This document shows positions 13,666 to 22,457 of a stretch of 64,000 nt of DNA, piece after piece; the stretch's first letter is position 1, and every line of letters begins with the position of its first letter. The notes under the pieces were generated by a model that saw only the letters and a program-made list of their open reading frames with translations, was not told the DNA's origin and did not search any database. This DNA comes from Pseudalkalibacillus sp051842935 (GTDB lineage Bacteria > Bacillota > Bacilli > Bacillales > Fictibacillaceae), in assembly GCF_051842935.1 (NCBI RefSeq), contig NZ_JBPXRR010000001.1, forward strand, positions 1,922,001 to 1,986,000. Direction: 5' to 3'. A program made the position numbers and the translations under genes.

Positions 13666-16600
13666 AACACATCATCAAAGCAAGATGGCTCATCATCGGT
13701 GTCTGGATCGCTTCAATCGTCGCTCTATTGATGACCGCTCCGAATATGGAGACTCTGGTCAGAGATAAAGGTCAAATTCAAGTTCCGGACGGCTACACTT
13801 CAACGAAAGCAGATGAAATTTTAGATGAAGCATCAGGTGAAGATGAAAACGGCTCAAGGATAGCGCTCGTCTTTCATAATCCAGAGGGACTAACAACGGA
13901 TGACATATCCGAAGCAGAGCAAGCGTTACAATCACTTGAACAAGACAAAGATCAACTAGGCATTACAGAGATCACTACCCATTTTGAAACGCCTGAACTA
14001 AAAGACCAGCTCGTTTCAGATGATGGAAACACCATCCTTGCAGGTGTGGACGTCCATTTCAAAGATCGAACGGCAGCTGAAACGCGCGATGCATTATATG
14101 AAGCACTCGATTCAGTCGAGGTGGATTATTATTACACGACAAGTTGGATGATTGATGAGGACTTAATCTCCAGTTCACAAGAGGGACTTAAGAAAACCGA
14201 GGGCATAACCGTTGTGTTTATCCTTGTCGTTCTCATTCTCGTCTTCCGGTCGGTTGTGGCTCCGCTCATTCCGTTACTAACAGTCGGATTAACCTACTTA
14301 GTATCACAATCCATCGTCGGCTTTCTCGTGGATCGATTGGATTTTCCGTTATCGAATTTCACACAAATTTTCTTAGTAGCAATCCTATTCGGGATTGGAA
14401 CGGATTACTGTATCCTATTACTCAGCCGCTTTAAAGAAGAATTGTCCCATCACGAACATGTGGATGCGGCCATCATCGCTACCTATCGTAACGCTGGGAG
14501 AACCGTCATCTTCAGTGCACTTGCTGTAATGATCGGTTTCAGTGCAATCGGGTTCTCCACATTCAAGCTTTATCAATCAGCTGCAGCAGTAGCTGTCGGT
14601 GTCGGAGTATTGATGATCGCATTGCTAACCATTGTACCTTTCTTCCTGAAAGTCCTTGGCCCTAAATTGTTCTGGCCTTCTAAAGGTAGTCTCGAACATA
14701 AACAAAGTCGTCTCTGGGGTTGGGCAGGACGTTTCACTTTCGCGAGACCATTCATGGCCCTTTTGATTGCCGGACTAATTACATTACCGTTTCTTGTGAC
14801 TTACGATGGAAAACTCTCCTTCAATTCTTTGAATGAAATCGGGGATGAATATGATTCCGTCAAAGCTTTCAATGTCATTTCTGACAGCTTCGGTCCAGGC
14901 GAGTCACTGCCTACAAAAGTCGTCCTACGGGACGATGACAGAATGGATTCCAAAGAGGTTCTTCCCATCATCGAAGAAATTACACGCTCGATTAAAGAGA
15001 TCGAAGGAATTGAAACGGTGCGAAGTGCTACTCAACCGCAGGGTGACCAGGTAGAAGAATTTTTCGTTGCCAAACAAGCTGAACAACTCAATGACGGTTT
15101 AGGTGAAGGAAAGGACGGATTGAATCAGATTGAGGATGGTCTGAAAGAAGCTTCCTCTGAATTGAAAAAATCCGAGCCAGAGCTGAAAGACGCGACGAGC
15201 GGAATCAATGAGCTCCTTTCAGGAACACAAGAGTTAAAATCAGGCGTCAACGATCTCAGTGCCTCACTGACAAAAATCGAGAATGGCATCCGGAGTGGAT
15301 CAGCAGGTGCCTCTGAACTTAAAAGTGGAATAGACCAGGCGCAAGCGGGTATCAAAGAATTGATTCAAAACCAAAATAGTCTGCTCGGTGGGTATGAAGA
15401 AACGGCTAAAGGCGTATCAGACTTATATGATCAGTACGCTGGGATTACGGAAAACTTGCGTACCCTTTCCAGTACGCTATCGTCTCTCCAGTCTGACTTG
15501 AAAGAACTTGGTGAAAAGCACGGAGATGACCTTAAAAATGATGAAACCTATCAAAGGATTCTTAAAGTTACGGAAGGTTCAATCGCGTCCACGAACCAAC
15601 TCGTTGCTGGAACAGAAGCCTTAAACAAGAACTTGCACGATGTAGCTGAAGGATTACAAATCGCAAACAGCAACTTTAACAAAATCATTGCTGCACAAGA
15701 AAACGTAACTACAGGGTTGAATGAAGTGTCAAAAGGACTTTTGGCGCTTGAATCGGGTCTGAATGATGCTGCCAATGGCCAGAATCAAGTGATTCAAAAT
15801 GTACCAGCTTTATCGAATGGTCTAGGCTCCCTAGCCTCTGGTCAACAGCAATTATTGGATGGCTTCGGTTCAATGGATCAACAGATGTCTGATTTGACGG
15901 ATGGTCTAGACCAAAGTGTGGACGGCTTGAATGACATTTCAAATGGACTTTATGATGCTCAAAACTATTTAACATCCTTAAGCAACACCGGGAACAGATC
16001 CACGACAGGCTGGTATATACCGGATGAAGCCTATGACAGTGACGATTTCCAATCTGCATTGGATGCGTATATGTCTGAGAACCGTCAAGTAACGACCCTG
16101 GATGTCATTTTTGCTGAGAATCCTTATTCAACGGACTCTATGGACAAAATCAATGAAATCGAATCTGCGATTGAACGTTCAACGGCAGGTACTCAGCTAG
16201 AAGGACTAGACTACGGAATTGGCGGAGTAACGAGTATCAACAATGACTTGGAAGGGATATCAAATTCCGATTACAGTCGAACGGTACTCTTCATGTTGAT
16301 TGGAATCTCTATCATCTTGATCATTCTGTTGAGATCGATCATCATGCCACTTTATCTGGTAGCTTCATTGATATTGACGTATTTCACTTCCATGGGGATG
16401 ACCGAAGCGATTTTCGTCAACCTCCTCGGCTACCCAGGCATCAACTGGACCGTGCCGTTTTTCGGTTTCGTAATCCTTGTCGCTCTAGGGGTCGATTACA
16501 GCATCTTCCTGATGGATCGCTTCAATGAATACAAGGAAATTTCGGTAAGAGAAGCCATGATCTTATCTATGAAAAATATGGGGACCGTAATCTTATCAGC

Positions 16601-16787
16601 AGCGGTCATCCTCGGAGGAACGTTCGCTGCCATGTATCCTTCCGGCGTGCTTTCGCTTTTACAAATCGCAACGGTCGTATTGACAGGATTATTCCTTTAC
16701 GCTCTTGTCCTTCTACCTTTATTCGTACCAGTCATGGTAAAATGGTTCGGAGAGGCTAACTGGCTTCCTTTCAAACGAAACAGTTAG
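13662..16787 (+). CDS. MMPL/RND-family transporter with a long coiled periplasmic-type domain
   Basis: Membrane exporter of 1041 aa. The GTG at 13662 overlaps the marR stop and has AAGGAGGT upstream. Order: TM1 near residues 10-27, an extracellular segment, the first MMPL helix bundle (about 180-380, with GTDYCILLLSRFKEE), then an unusually long extracellular domain (about 430-800), then the second bundle (about 870-1030, with GVDYSIFLMDRFNEY). The long domain is built from recurring heptad-like SGxxxLxxG segments, as in YhgE/Pip-type proteins. The two Asp-Tyr motifs are the proton-relay positions of the family. Probable export of a lipid or amphipathic drug; substrate unknown. Confidence 0.88.
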   Translation: MKHIIKARWLIIGVWIASIVALLMTAPNMETLVRDKGQIQVPDGYTSTKADEILDEASGEDENGSRIALVFHNPEGLTTDDISEAEQALQSLEQDKDQLGITEITTHFETPELKDQLVSDDGNTILAGVDVHFKDRTAAETRDALYEALDSVEVDYYYTTSWMIDEDLISSSQEGLKKTEGITVVFILVVLILVFRSVVAPLIPLLTVGLTYLVSQSIVGFLVDRLDFPLSNFTQIFLVAILFGIGTDYCILLLSRFKEELSHHEHVDAAIIATYRNAGRTVIFSALAVMIGFSAIGFSTFKLYQSAAAVAVGVGVLMIALLTIVPFFLKVLGPKLFWPSKGSLEHKQSRLWGWAGRFTFARPFMALLIAGLITLPFLVTYDGKLSFNSLNEIGDEYDSVKAFNVISDSFGPGESLPTKVVLRDDDRMDSKEVLPIIEEITRSIKEIEGIETVRSATQPQGDQVEEFFVAKQAEQLNDGLGEGKDGLNQIEDGLKEASSELKKSEPELKDATSGINELLSGTQELKSGVNDLSASLTKIENGIRSGSAGASELKSGIDQAQAGIKELIQNQNSLLGGYEETAKGVSDLYDQYAGITENLRTLSSTLSSLQSDLKELGEKHGDDLKNDETYQRILKVTEGSIASTNQLVAGTEALNKNLHDVAEGLQIANSNFNKIIAAQENVTTGLNEVSKGLLALESGLNDAANGQNQVIQNVPALSNGLGSLASGQQQLLDGFGSMDQQMSDLTDGLDQSVDGLNDISNGLYDAQNYLTSLSNTGNRSTTGWYIPDEAYDSDDFQSALDAYMSENRQVTTLDVIFAENPYSTDSMDKINEIESAIERSTAGTQLEGLDYGIGGVTSINNDLEGISNSDYSRTVLFMLIGISIILIILLRSIIMPLYLVASLILTYFTSMGMTEAIFVNLLGYPGINWTVPFFGFVILVALGVDYSIFLMDRFNEYKEISVREAMILSMKNMGTVILSAAVILGGTFAAMYPSGVLSLLQIATVVLTGLFLYALVLLPLFVPVMVKWFGEANWLPFKRNS

Positions 16788-16819
16788 AATTGATTGTCGT
16801 ATGAGGAGTGTGGAAAGCG

Positions 16820-17032
16820 TTGGAATTACATTTAGATTTCATCGAAGACAAAGTGGAATTTTACGAGGCGAATGAAATGTCTAAGTTAGAAGCGATCATC
16901 CAGGAGAAGATTGAGCAAAACAAAGCTCTTCTGCTCCGGGTTCATCACGTTTCCCATCAAGTGACATTGGATCCTTCTAGTGGCCATCGTCTGTATACTG
17001 CAGTCGTCCACTATCGTTATAATGGAAAATAA
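16820..17032 (+). CDS. DUF2536-like small protein
   Basis: Small acidic/basic protein of 70 aa if the TTG at 16820 is used (GAGGAG 11 nt upstream). A GTG at 16808 overlaps that site and is less likely. Residues follow LIEDKVEFxEA, then IQEKIEQNKALLLRVHxVSHQVTLD, then YTAVVHYRY. This pattern is that of the small DUF2536 family of Bacillaceae, of unknown function. It follows the MMPL gene by about 30 bp and ends in a strong terminator. Confidence 0.7.
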   Translation: MELHLDFIEDKVEFYEANEMSKLEAIIQEKIEQNKALLLRVHHVSHQVTLDPSSGHRLYTAVVHYRYNGK

Positions 17033-17037
17033 ACAAA

Positions 17038-17064
17038 GAAGCGCTGATCGCAGCGCTTCTTTTT
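17038..17064 (+). terminator. Terminator after the DUF2536-like gene
   Basis: Perfect stem GAAGCGCTG / CAGCGCTTC with ATCG loop followed by TTTTTC. Confidence 0.92.
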
Positions 17065-17065
17065 C

Positions 17066-17257
17066 TTATGCTCCTATAGAATCCTTAATGATGCCATCAT
17101 GCGCAAAATTTGGTGGAGAGTCTTTGATGATGCCGTCATGAGCCATATGGGATGGGGAATCCTTTATGATTCCGTCATGCGCTTCATGATGCCCAAGGGA
17201 TAATGGCAGGAATACAATCGTTGTTACGAACAAACAAATGCCTACTGCTTTCTTCAT
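17066..17257 (-). CDS. Phr-like signalling pre-peptide with three identical nonapeptide copies
   Basis: A 63-aa secreted pre-peptide. A Lys-rich start and hydrophobic core (residues about 4-22) form a signal peptide. The rest is three exact copies of AHDGIIKDS at residues 26-34, 39-47 and 52-60, spaced 13 residues apart by PSHM and PPNF. The gene starts 12 bp after the Rap-type gene with a GGGAGGA site in the gap, so it is translationally coupled to it. This is the standard rap-phr layout, where the exported peptide is trimmed, re-imported by Opp and inhibits its Rap. The exact mature peptide lies within the repeat but cannot be read from sequence. Three copies would raise peptide yield per precursor. 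Confidence 0.85.
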   Translation of the reverse strand: MKKAVGICLFVTTIVFLPLSLGHHEAHDGIIKDSPSHMAHDGIIKDSPPNFAHDGIIKDSIGA

Positions 17258-17269
17258 CTAAAATCCTCC

Positions 17270-18361
17270 CTAGATCAATTTATTTTTCGCATAGATGACA
17301 AGCTTGTAGTAGTTCATAGCTTCTTCGATGTTTTTTTGTTCCTCATAATAATTCGCCAGCTCATGACAGTAATCCTCCACATTCGACCAATATTTCCTGT
17401 CGTAAAAGAGTGAAATTTCATTTTTCAATACCGTCATATAAGACGCTAGATTGAGCGTATGCTTCGCTTTCAATATGTTCAATTTCCCCGTATATTCAAG
17501 GTCTTGATTCCGTTCACACATTTCATAACAACGATCCACCCAATACATCGCTTGTAGGTCTTCCTTCATCGAGAAGTATTCTTTCGCCATTATGTACATC
17601 GTTTTGACTTGGTTAGTATATTGCTCCTGTTCAACCATCCAACTCAGACTTTCTTCTAGATGTGTGATGGCTTGTCTGGAATCTCCCATTTTAGAGTACA
17701 TCCACCCTAGGTTGTGCAGAGAGATGGCTTCTGTTTCTCGACATTCACCTTGTTGAGCGTATTGAATCGCTGTTCTTAAATAATCTTCTGCACGTTTAAA
17801 ATTACCGAGCAGAATGTGATTTGCACCTAAGAGATTATTGCAATCAGCCGTACGAAGGAGGTAATGGTGATCTTTCATGAAGATCTCAATCGCTTTGAAT
17901 GCATGTTGAATGGAGTTCAATATGTTCATGTGTTGGGAATAAACCGAAGCCAACTTATAATGGAATTCCGCGGATTCAATGGGGTCAGGTATGGAGCTGA
18001 GCTTCTTTTCAGCTAAATGATAATGGGTGATGGCTTCATCGTACTTCTTTTGTTTGTAAAGATAGATGCCTTTGAAGAATTGATAGTAGTACTCCAACAT
18101 ATCATCCGTCGTACCTTTATCCTGATCAATTTGCTGCAACAAACTGTTCACATCCTGGTAGGCTTGGACGTTCATCAAATTATACCGGAACGTTAACAAT
18201 GAATAATAAAGGAGTAGATTTTGATTTTCCTCCATTCGGTTGATTTTGTGATCTACCTCGTCTTTTAGTCTAGCAGCTCGTTCAACATCACCATCTCGAA
18301 TCAGGATATACCAACCATTCAGTAGATCTGACATCTCATTCGAATCCACTATGACCTCCAC
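17270..18361 (-). CDS. Rap-family TPR response regulator phosphatase / regulator
   Basis: Rap protein of 363 aa, the usual family length. GTG at 18361 with AAGGAG upstream. The N-terminal helical bundle includes WYILIRDGDVERA and EENQNLLLYYSLLTFRYNLM; Gln47 falls where RapH has the Gln used in Spo0F dephosphorylation. TPR repeats fill about residues 90-360 (for example FKGIYLYKQKKYDEAITHY, LHNLGWMYSKMGDSRQAITHL, LANYYEEQKNIEEAMNYY). It is followed by the phr-like gene, so it is a self-contained cell-density switch. The target could be Spo0F (sporulation) or a ComA-like regulator; sequence alone does not decide. Confidence 0.9.
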   Translation of the reverse strand: MEVIVDSNEMSDLLNGWYILIRDGDVERAARLKDEVDHKINRMEENQNLLLYYSLLTFRYNLMNVQAYQDVNSLLQQIDQDKGTTDDMLEYYYQFFKGIYLYKQKKYDEAITHYHLAEKKLSSIPDPIESAEFHYKLASVYSQHMNILNSIQHAFKAIEIFMKDHHYLLRTADCNNLLGANHILLGNFKRAEDYLRTAIQYAQQGECRETEAISLHNLGWMYSKMGDSRQAITHLEESLSWMVEQEQYTNQVKTMYIMAKEYFSMKEDLQAMYWVDRCYEMCERNQDLEYTGKLNILKAKHTLNLASYMTVLKNEISLFYDRKYWSNVEDYCHELANYYEEQKNIEEAMNYYKLVIYAKNKLI

Positions 18362-18534
18362 GTTCGATTCATCTCCTTTTTTCCAATAGGCTCTAATTTA
18401 CACTCTTTTTCGACACAATCTCTTTAAAACCTTTCTGATTCCAATAGATAGGACATACACCCTATTGAAGAGCCCTTTTTTTACCATTTTTCAACTAAGC
18501 CTGAAGTCTTAGATAAATATAATCCGTGAGTTCA

Positions 18535-18563
18535 TTGTGCCGATGTTACAATTGGATTAAGAT
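18535..18563 (+). promoter_or_regulatory. Promoter of the LiaG-like gene
   Basis: TTGTGC (18535-18540), 17-bp spacer, TAAGAT (18558-18563), about 37 bp before the start codon. Confidence 0.5.
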
Positions 18564-18599
18564 GGAAACAATCATTGAAGGAAAAACAGGGGGTATGTT

Positions 18600-19454
18600 A
18601 TGAAAACGTTGTTTGCAATCTTATTGATATTAATCGGTGGCTATTTTATTATGATGCAGACCAATGTAACAACATGGTTCAATCCTAGCGGGGAAAAAGT
18701 GCAATCGGCTGATATGGATGATGTCGATCGTCTCGAGATCGATGTTTCCAGTATGAAAACCAAAATCGTACCAGACGATCGCGGTGAATTGACCGCTGAA
18801 CTCAATGGGAAAGGTGAACTCAAGGTTGATCGAAAAGGTGATGTAGTCATCGTCGAAGTAGAGAAAGGTTGGTTTAATTGGTTCACGTTTGAACGATCTG
18901 AGCTGACGATCCATATGCCGAGAGATTATGATCAAGCGCTTGAAATTGAAAATGGATCAGGGAATCTCGTGTTGAATGGACCGTCTAAAGAGGAACCTCT
19001 TTCCTTATCTTCACTTTCCATTGATATTGGTTCAGGTGACATAACCGTAGAAAATGTGCATGCGAAAGAATTCGTTCATGATGGATCTTCAGGCGATGTA
19101 GAGATCCGCAACATGAAAACTGAATCAGGGACATTCGATTTAAGCTCTGGCGGGGTAAGAGTAGAACATTATATAGGTCCGTTGAAGGCTGACCTATCTT
19201 CAGGAGATCTGGACATCCAAATGGATGAGTTGGTTGGTGATATCCGCGTCGATGTAAGTTCAGGTTCAGCTGATATCGACTTACCTGAAGATGCTGATTT
19301 TACTTTAAAAGGTGAAGTGAGCAGCGGAGATATTCATTGTAAGTTCCCGCTGAAGAGCCAATCGACAGGTAGCAGGAAGATCGCAGGTACTTACGGGTCC
19401 GGAGAACACCAGATCGATCTATCCGTCTCAAGTGGTGAAATCGAAATCTATTAA
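18600..19454 (+). CDS. LiaG-like DUF4097 beta-repeat protein
   Basis: A 284-aa protein with one N-terminal membrane helix (about residues 3-22) and an extracellular beta-rich domain. The domain is made of recurring short strands containing SSGD, GSGDI, SSGSADI and VSSGEI, the DUF4097 repeat. This fold occurs in LiaG-type proteins next to cell-envelope stress systems. The ATG at 18600 has an AGGGGGT site. No LiaRS-type two-component genes are adjacent, so its regulation is unclear. Probably an envelope or adhesin-like protein; function unknown. Confidence 0.78.
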   Translation: MKTLFAILLILIGGYFIMMQTNVTTWFNPSGEKVQSADMDDVDRLEIDVSSMKTKIVPDDRGELTAELNGKGELKVDRKGDVVIVEVEKGWFNWFTFERSELTIHMPRDYDQALEIENGSGNLVLNGPSKEEPLSLSSLSIDIGSGDITVENVHAKEFVHDGSSGDVEIRNMKTESGTFDLSSGGVRVEHYIGPLKADLSSGDLDIQMDELVGDIRVDVSSGSADIDLPEDADFTLKGEVSSGDIHCKFPLKSQSTGSRKIAGTYGSGEHQIDLSVSSGEIEIY

Positions 19455-19467
19455 AACGTTGCAATTA

Positions 19468-19513
19468 AAAAACTGCCCTCAAAAGTCTACAAGAGCTTTT
19501 GGGGACAGTTTTT
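19468..19513. terminator. Bidirectional terminator between the LiaG-like gene and yrrS
   Basis: Long inverted repeat AAAAACTGCCC..CAAAAG / CTTTTG.GGGACAGTTTTT with A and T flanks on both sides, between two converging genes. Confidence 0.85.
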
Positions 19514-19518
19514 ACTTA

Positions 19519-20208
19519 CTATCTGTATTCATCAGCCGCACCTGGAACACGTTCAACGGATGTCGGTTTCCAACCTTGTCCGTCGACCCATTCTAGCATG
19601 ACGACAAAGGGTTCATCTCCATTTTCCGCTTTACTGACGACGCCTTTTACAGTAGTGGAAGATCCACCATTTCCAATCCACCAATACTCAATTTCATCCG
19701 GTGATAATCCTGTAGCATACTGGAGCGCACGTTGTTTTTCTTCCCAATCCAGGGATCCTGTGTCAAAGCTGTTTTGGTGCTCTTCTTGCTTCGTTCCGAC
19801 CGGTTCCCAGCTTCCATCCGGACCTGCGGTTTCATCTGTATGGGATTTGTACTCTCCATTAGACTCTGATTCCGAGTCTTCTTTCTTTTCCTCTTCTGAC
19901 ATGTCTACACTTTCACTATCTTCATTATTTTCATCAGAAGACTCATCGTCTTTATTTTCTTCTTGTTGATCTGAAGACGAATCTTGCTTATCGGAATCAT
20001 CCTTTTTATTATCATCAGACATGGAAGCCGATTTTTCTTCATTGGACTGTTCTTTAGAAGCAGGTTCATCATCTCCTAGTAAGATGGAAGCTCCTACTGC
20101 TAGAATTCCAACAAATACGACACCAATCAAGACATTCAGGATGACATTCTGTTTTTTCGATTTTTTCGTTCGTTCATATCTCGAACTGAATGAGTAACGA
20201 TCTTTCAT
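19519..20208 (-). CDS. yrrS: YrrS family protein (DUF1510)
   Basis: Membrane-anchored protein of 229 aa. A basic cytoplasmic N-terminus (SSRYERTKKSKKQN) is followed by a membrane helix at about residues 21-45, then a very acidic Ser/Asp/Glu linker (about 50-120). The C-terminal globular DUF1510 domain follows (about 130-229, with GSWEPVGTKQEE and EYWWIGNGG). In B. subtilis yrrS is co-transcribed with pbpI and sporulation-linked. Here a small convergent gene separates them, so yrrS has its own transcription unit. The acidic linker is longer than expected for a simple tether. Function unknown. Confidence 0.85.
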   Translation of the reverse strand: MKDRYSFSSRYERTKKSKKQNVILNVLIGVVFVGILAVGASILLGDDEPASKEQSNEEKSASMSDDNKKDDSDKQDSSSDQQEENKDDESSDENNEDSESVDMSEEEKKEDSESESNGEYKSHTDETAGPDGSWEPVGTKQEEHQNSFDTGSLDWEEKQRALQYATGLSPDEIEYWWIGNGGSSTTVKGVVSKAENGDEPFVVMLEWVDGQGWKPTSVERVPGAADEYR

Positions 20209-20272
20209 GATTCCCCCTCCATTCTTACATATTATTCTATCACTCTACATAGATTCGAAGAAGGGTTATTTT

Positions 20273-20301
20273 TTGTACCGTCCTTTAAAAAGAGGTATAA
20301 T
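20273..20301 (+). promoter_or_regulatory. Promoter of the KTSC-like gene
   Basis: TTGTAC (20273-20278), 17-bp spacer, TATAAT (20296-20301). It gives a leader of roughly 90 nt before the ATG at 20399. Confidence 0.7.
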
Positions 20302-20398
20302 GAATATTGAGAATATTTGTAATATTTAAACTAGTTTTGTCGTCTTAGAGGATTTTAGAGTCCCTATCACCAATATTACTATGAAGGAGGGGTACAAG

Positions 20399-20635
20399 AT
20401 GCAATTTACGACATTTGAATCAAAGGAATGGAATCTGAAAACGTTTCATACGATCGGGTATCAAAAAGATTCGAAAACGCTGCATGTTTGTCTCCACGGT
20501 GGTTCAACACTTGAAGTCCAAGACGTAACAGAACAACGACTTTTTGAGTTCATACTGGCTCCTTATAAAGAACAATACCTACAAAATCAGCTTCTACCCA
20601 ATCATGAAGTGAAGATTGTCCAATCGAAGTCTTAA
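20399..20635 (+). CDS. Small KTSC-domain-like protein
   Basis: A 78-aa protein. The ATG at 20399 is chosen because AAGGAGGGG lies 6 nt upstream; the earlier ATG at 20381 overlaps that site. The central part, IGYQKDSKTLHVCLHGGSTLEVQDVTEQRLFEFI, follows the KTSC pattern (two strands, then a loop and helix) seen in small proteins and at lysyl-tRNA synthetase C-termini. Its 3' end overlaps the 3' end of pbpI by 4 bp on the opposite strand. It has its own good promoter. Function unknown. Confidence 0.65.
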   Translation: MQFTTFESKEWNLKTFHTIGYQKDSKTLHVCLHGGSTLEVQDVTEQRLFEFILAPYKEQYLQNQLLPNHEVKIVQSKS

Positions 20636-22398
20636 TCAACATTCAGATTGTCTGGTTGTTGTTGCAGCTGAAAGAGCTGTTCTACGATTTCGGCAAACGC
20701 TACGTTCGTTGACCGAGCCGTCTCTGAAGCTTCCAAGTCAACAACAACCAGCGCATACTTTGGATCATCGGCAGGAAAATAGCCAGCGAACCACTTGTTG
20801 TATATACCTACCTTACCTTTTTGTGCAGTTCCGGATTTGCCCGCAACGGTCCATGGAAGGCTATGAAAAGAATAATGCCCTGTTCCTTTAGGATCAAGAA
20901 CGACACCCTCTAATAACTGTTGAAGCTTCTGTACCGTATACCGGGATAGAGGTTCATTCGTCATGCCCTCATTTTCGAATTCCACTAACGTGTTTCCGTT
21001 CTTGTACTGTACGGAATGTGCAGCTCGTACCCGTTTCGCTTGTCCCCCTCTTGCAACGGTCGCCATCAAATTCGCTACAGACAGCGGGGAAAGCCGGACG
21101 TTCAGTTGTCCTATCGCAGTCTGTGACACCGCTCTAGACACTTTTTTATCCGTATCATTGGCCCAGAACGTATTTTGACGTTCATTCGGGAAGTGCTTGA
21201 AGCCTTGTAGGTGGAAAACGTCTTCTTCCCAACCGTTTCGTCCACTCAAGCCTAACATTGCTCCGATTTCATCTACAATGTCCGGGTTCTTTTCCATCAT
21301 TTCATTCAGCAGTGTAGCAAATGTATGGTTGCAGCTCTGGTAGAAGCTTTCTTCAAAAGTAAGCCAGCCTAGATCCCTCGACTCTTCTCCGTCATTGTAT
21401 GTGTTCTGACTGCAATTGAATGTACGTGTGGGATTCAGATGGTCCTGTTCAATAGCAGCTGCTGCCGTAACGATTTTAAAGACGGAGCCTGGTATATGCG
21501 GAAGCACCATCTGGTTTCCTGTTCCCTCTTTTGTCGGATTTTTCTCAGGTGGTAAAGGTCTACTAACCATGGCGAGTACATCACTCGACTGGACATCAAG
21601 CAAAACAGCTCCACCATTTTTTAGTCCTGATGAGTCGACTGCATTTTCCAAAATCGTTTGGGCATTACGATCTAAGGTCGTTTGCAACGCAACCGGGTAA
21701 AAAGGGTTAGCTGGTGCGGAGTACTTCACATCGAGACCAAACAACGGTTTTCCGGATTGTTGTACATGATAAATAAGCTTCGATTCCCCTTCTGAAAGGA
21801 GAAAAGGATCGAATGCATATTGAATACCATTAATTCCGACTTTGGTCGTCCGATTGATCAACCCTTTTTCCAGTCGATCAGAATATCGACTTTCCACTTG
21901 CCTTGGATTCTCTCGGATTGCACCGATAAAGTGATAGGCAAAATCAGTATCCGTTTCATTGGAGAGCAGCTGTCCATAAGCTCCTGGTATTTTCAATTCA
22001 TTGATGCGATCTACCTTCTCAGCAGACACATCCTCTATTAAAACAAGAGGTTCTGACTGTTCAAGGAGGCTTCGTTTCAGTGCATCGGTTGTAAAGTTCA
22101 ACTCTTGTGCGACTTGCGATAGTTTTTCTTCATGTTCCGCTAAAAAAGGAAAAAGGATGATAGACGGTTGGTGGATTTCCACTAACACCTCACCGTTACG
22201 GTCATGGATCTTCCCTCTCCCGTCATCCAGGGCTACGGAATGCGTCCGCTGCTTGACACTTTCTTCAACCAGATTAACCTGATTTTCCGAAAAAGAGAGC
22301 GGATCGATCAGTTGGATATGCGCAAGTCTTCCAATCAATACGAATAAAAGTAAAAAGAATAGGATTGCGGTATGATAGAGTCTTTTCGGAGCTTTCAT
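20632..22398 (-). CDS. pbpI: Penicillin-binding protein PbpI-like transpeptidase (class B)
   Basis: Monofunctional peptidoglycan transpeptidase, 588 aa, near the B. subtilis PbpI length. The ATG at 22398 has GAGGTG upstream. N-terminal membrane anchor at residues about 10-28, then a dimerisation-type domain. The penicillin-binding domain has SVFK at about S305-K308, SCN at about 355-357 and KSGT at about 520-523, all three active-site motifs. B. subtilis pbpI is linked to yrrS and expressed in the forespore. Here the stop overlaps the convergent KTSC-like gene by 4 bp. Confidence 0.9.
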   Translation of the reverse strand: MKAPKRLYHTAILFFLLLFVLIGRLAHIQLIDPLSFSENQVNLVEESVKQRTHSVALDDGRGKIHDRNGEVLVEIHQPSIILFPFLAEHEEKLSQVAQELNFTTDALKRSLLEQSEPLVLIEDVSAEKVDRINELKIPGAYGQLLSNETDTDFAYHFIGAIRENPRQVESRYSDRLEKGLINRTTKVGINGIQYAFDPFLLSEGESKLIYHVQQSGKPLFGLDVKYSAPANPFYPVALQTTLDRNAQTILENAVDSSGLKNGGAVLLDVQSSDVLAMVSRPLPPEKNPTKEGTGNQMVLPHIPGSVFKIVTAAAAIEQDHLNPTRTFNCSQNTYNDGEESRDLGWLTFEESFYQSCNHTFATLLNEMMEKNPDIVDEIGAMLGLSGRNGWEEDVFHLQGFKHFPNERQNTFWANDTDKKVSRAVSQTAIGQLNVRLSPLSVANLMATVARGGQAKRVRAAHSVQYKNGNTLVEFENEGMTNEPLSRYTVQKLQQLLEGVVLDPKGTGHYSFHSLPWTVAGKSGTAQKGKVGIYNKWFAGYFPADDPKYALVVVDLEASETARSTNVAFAEIVEQLFQLQQQPDNLNVD

Positions 22399-22457
22399 GA
22401 TGGCCACCTCACCCATCATTCTCACCCGAAAAGCAGAATTTAAAACTATCGGACGCT

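Noticed and set aside
19499..19969. 156-aa Ser-rich + strand ORF opposite yrrS
   Set aside because: The Ser run is the complement of the acidic Asp/Glu linker codons of yrrS.
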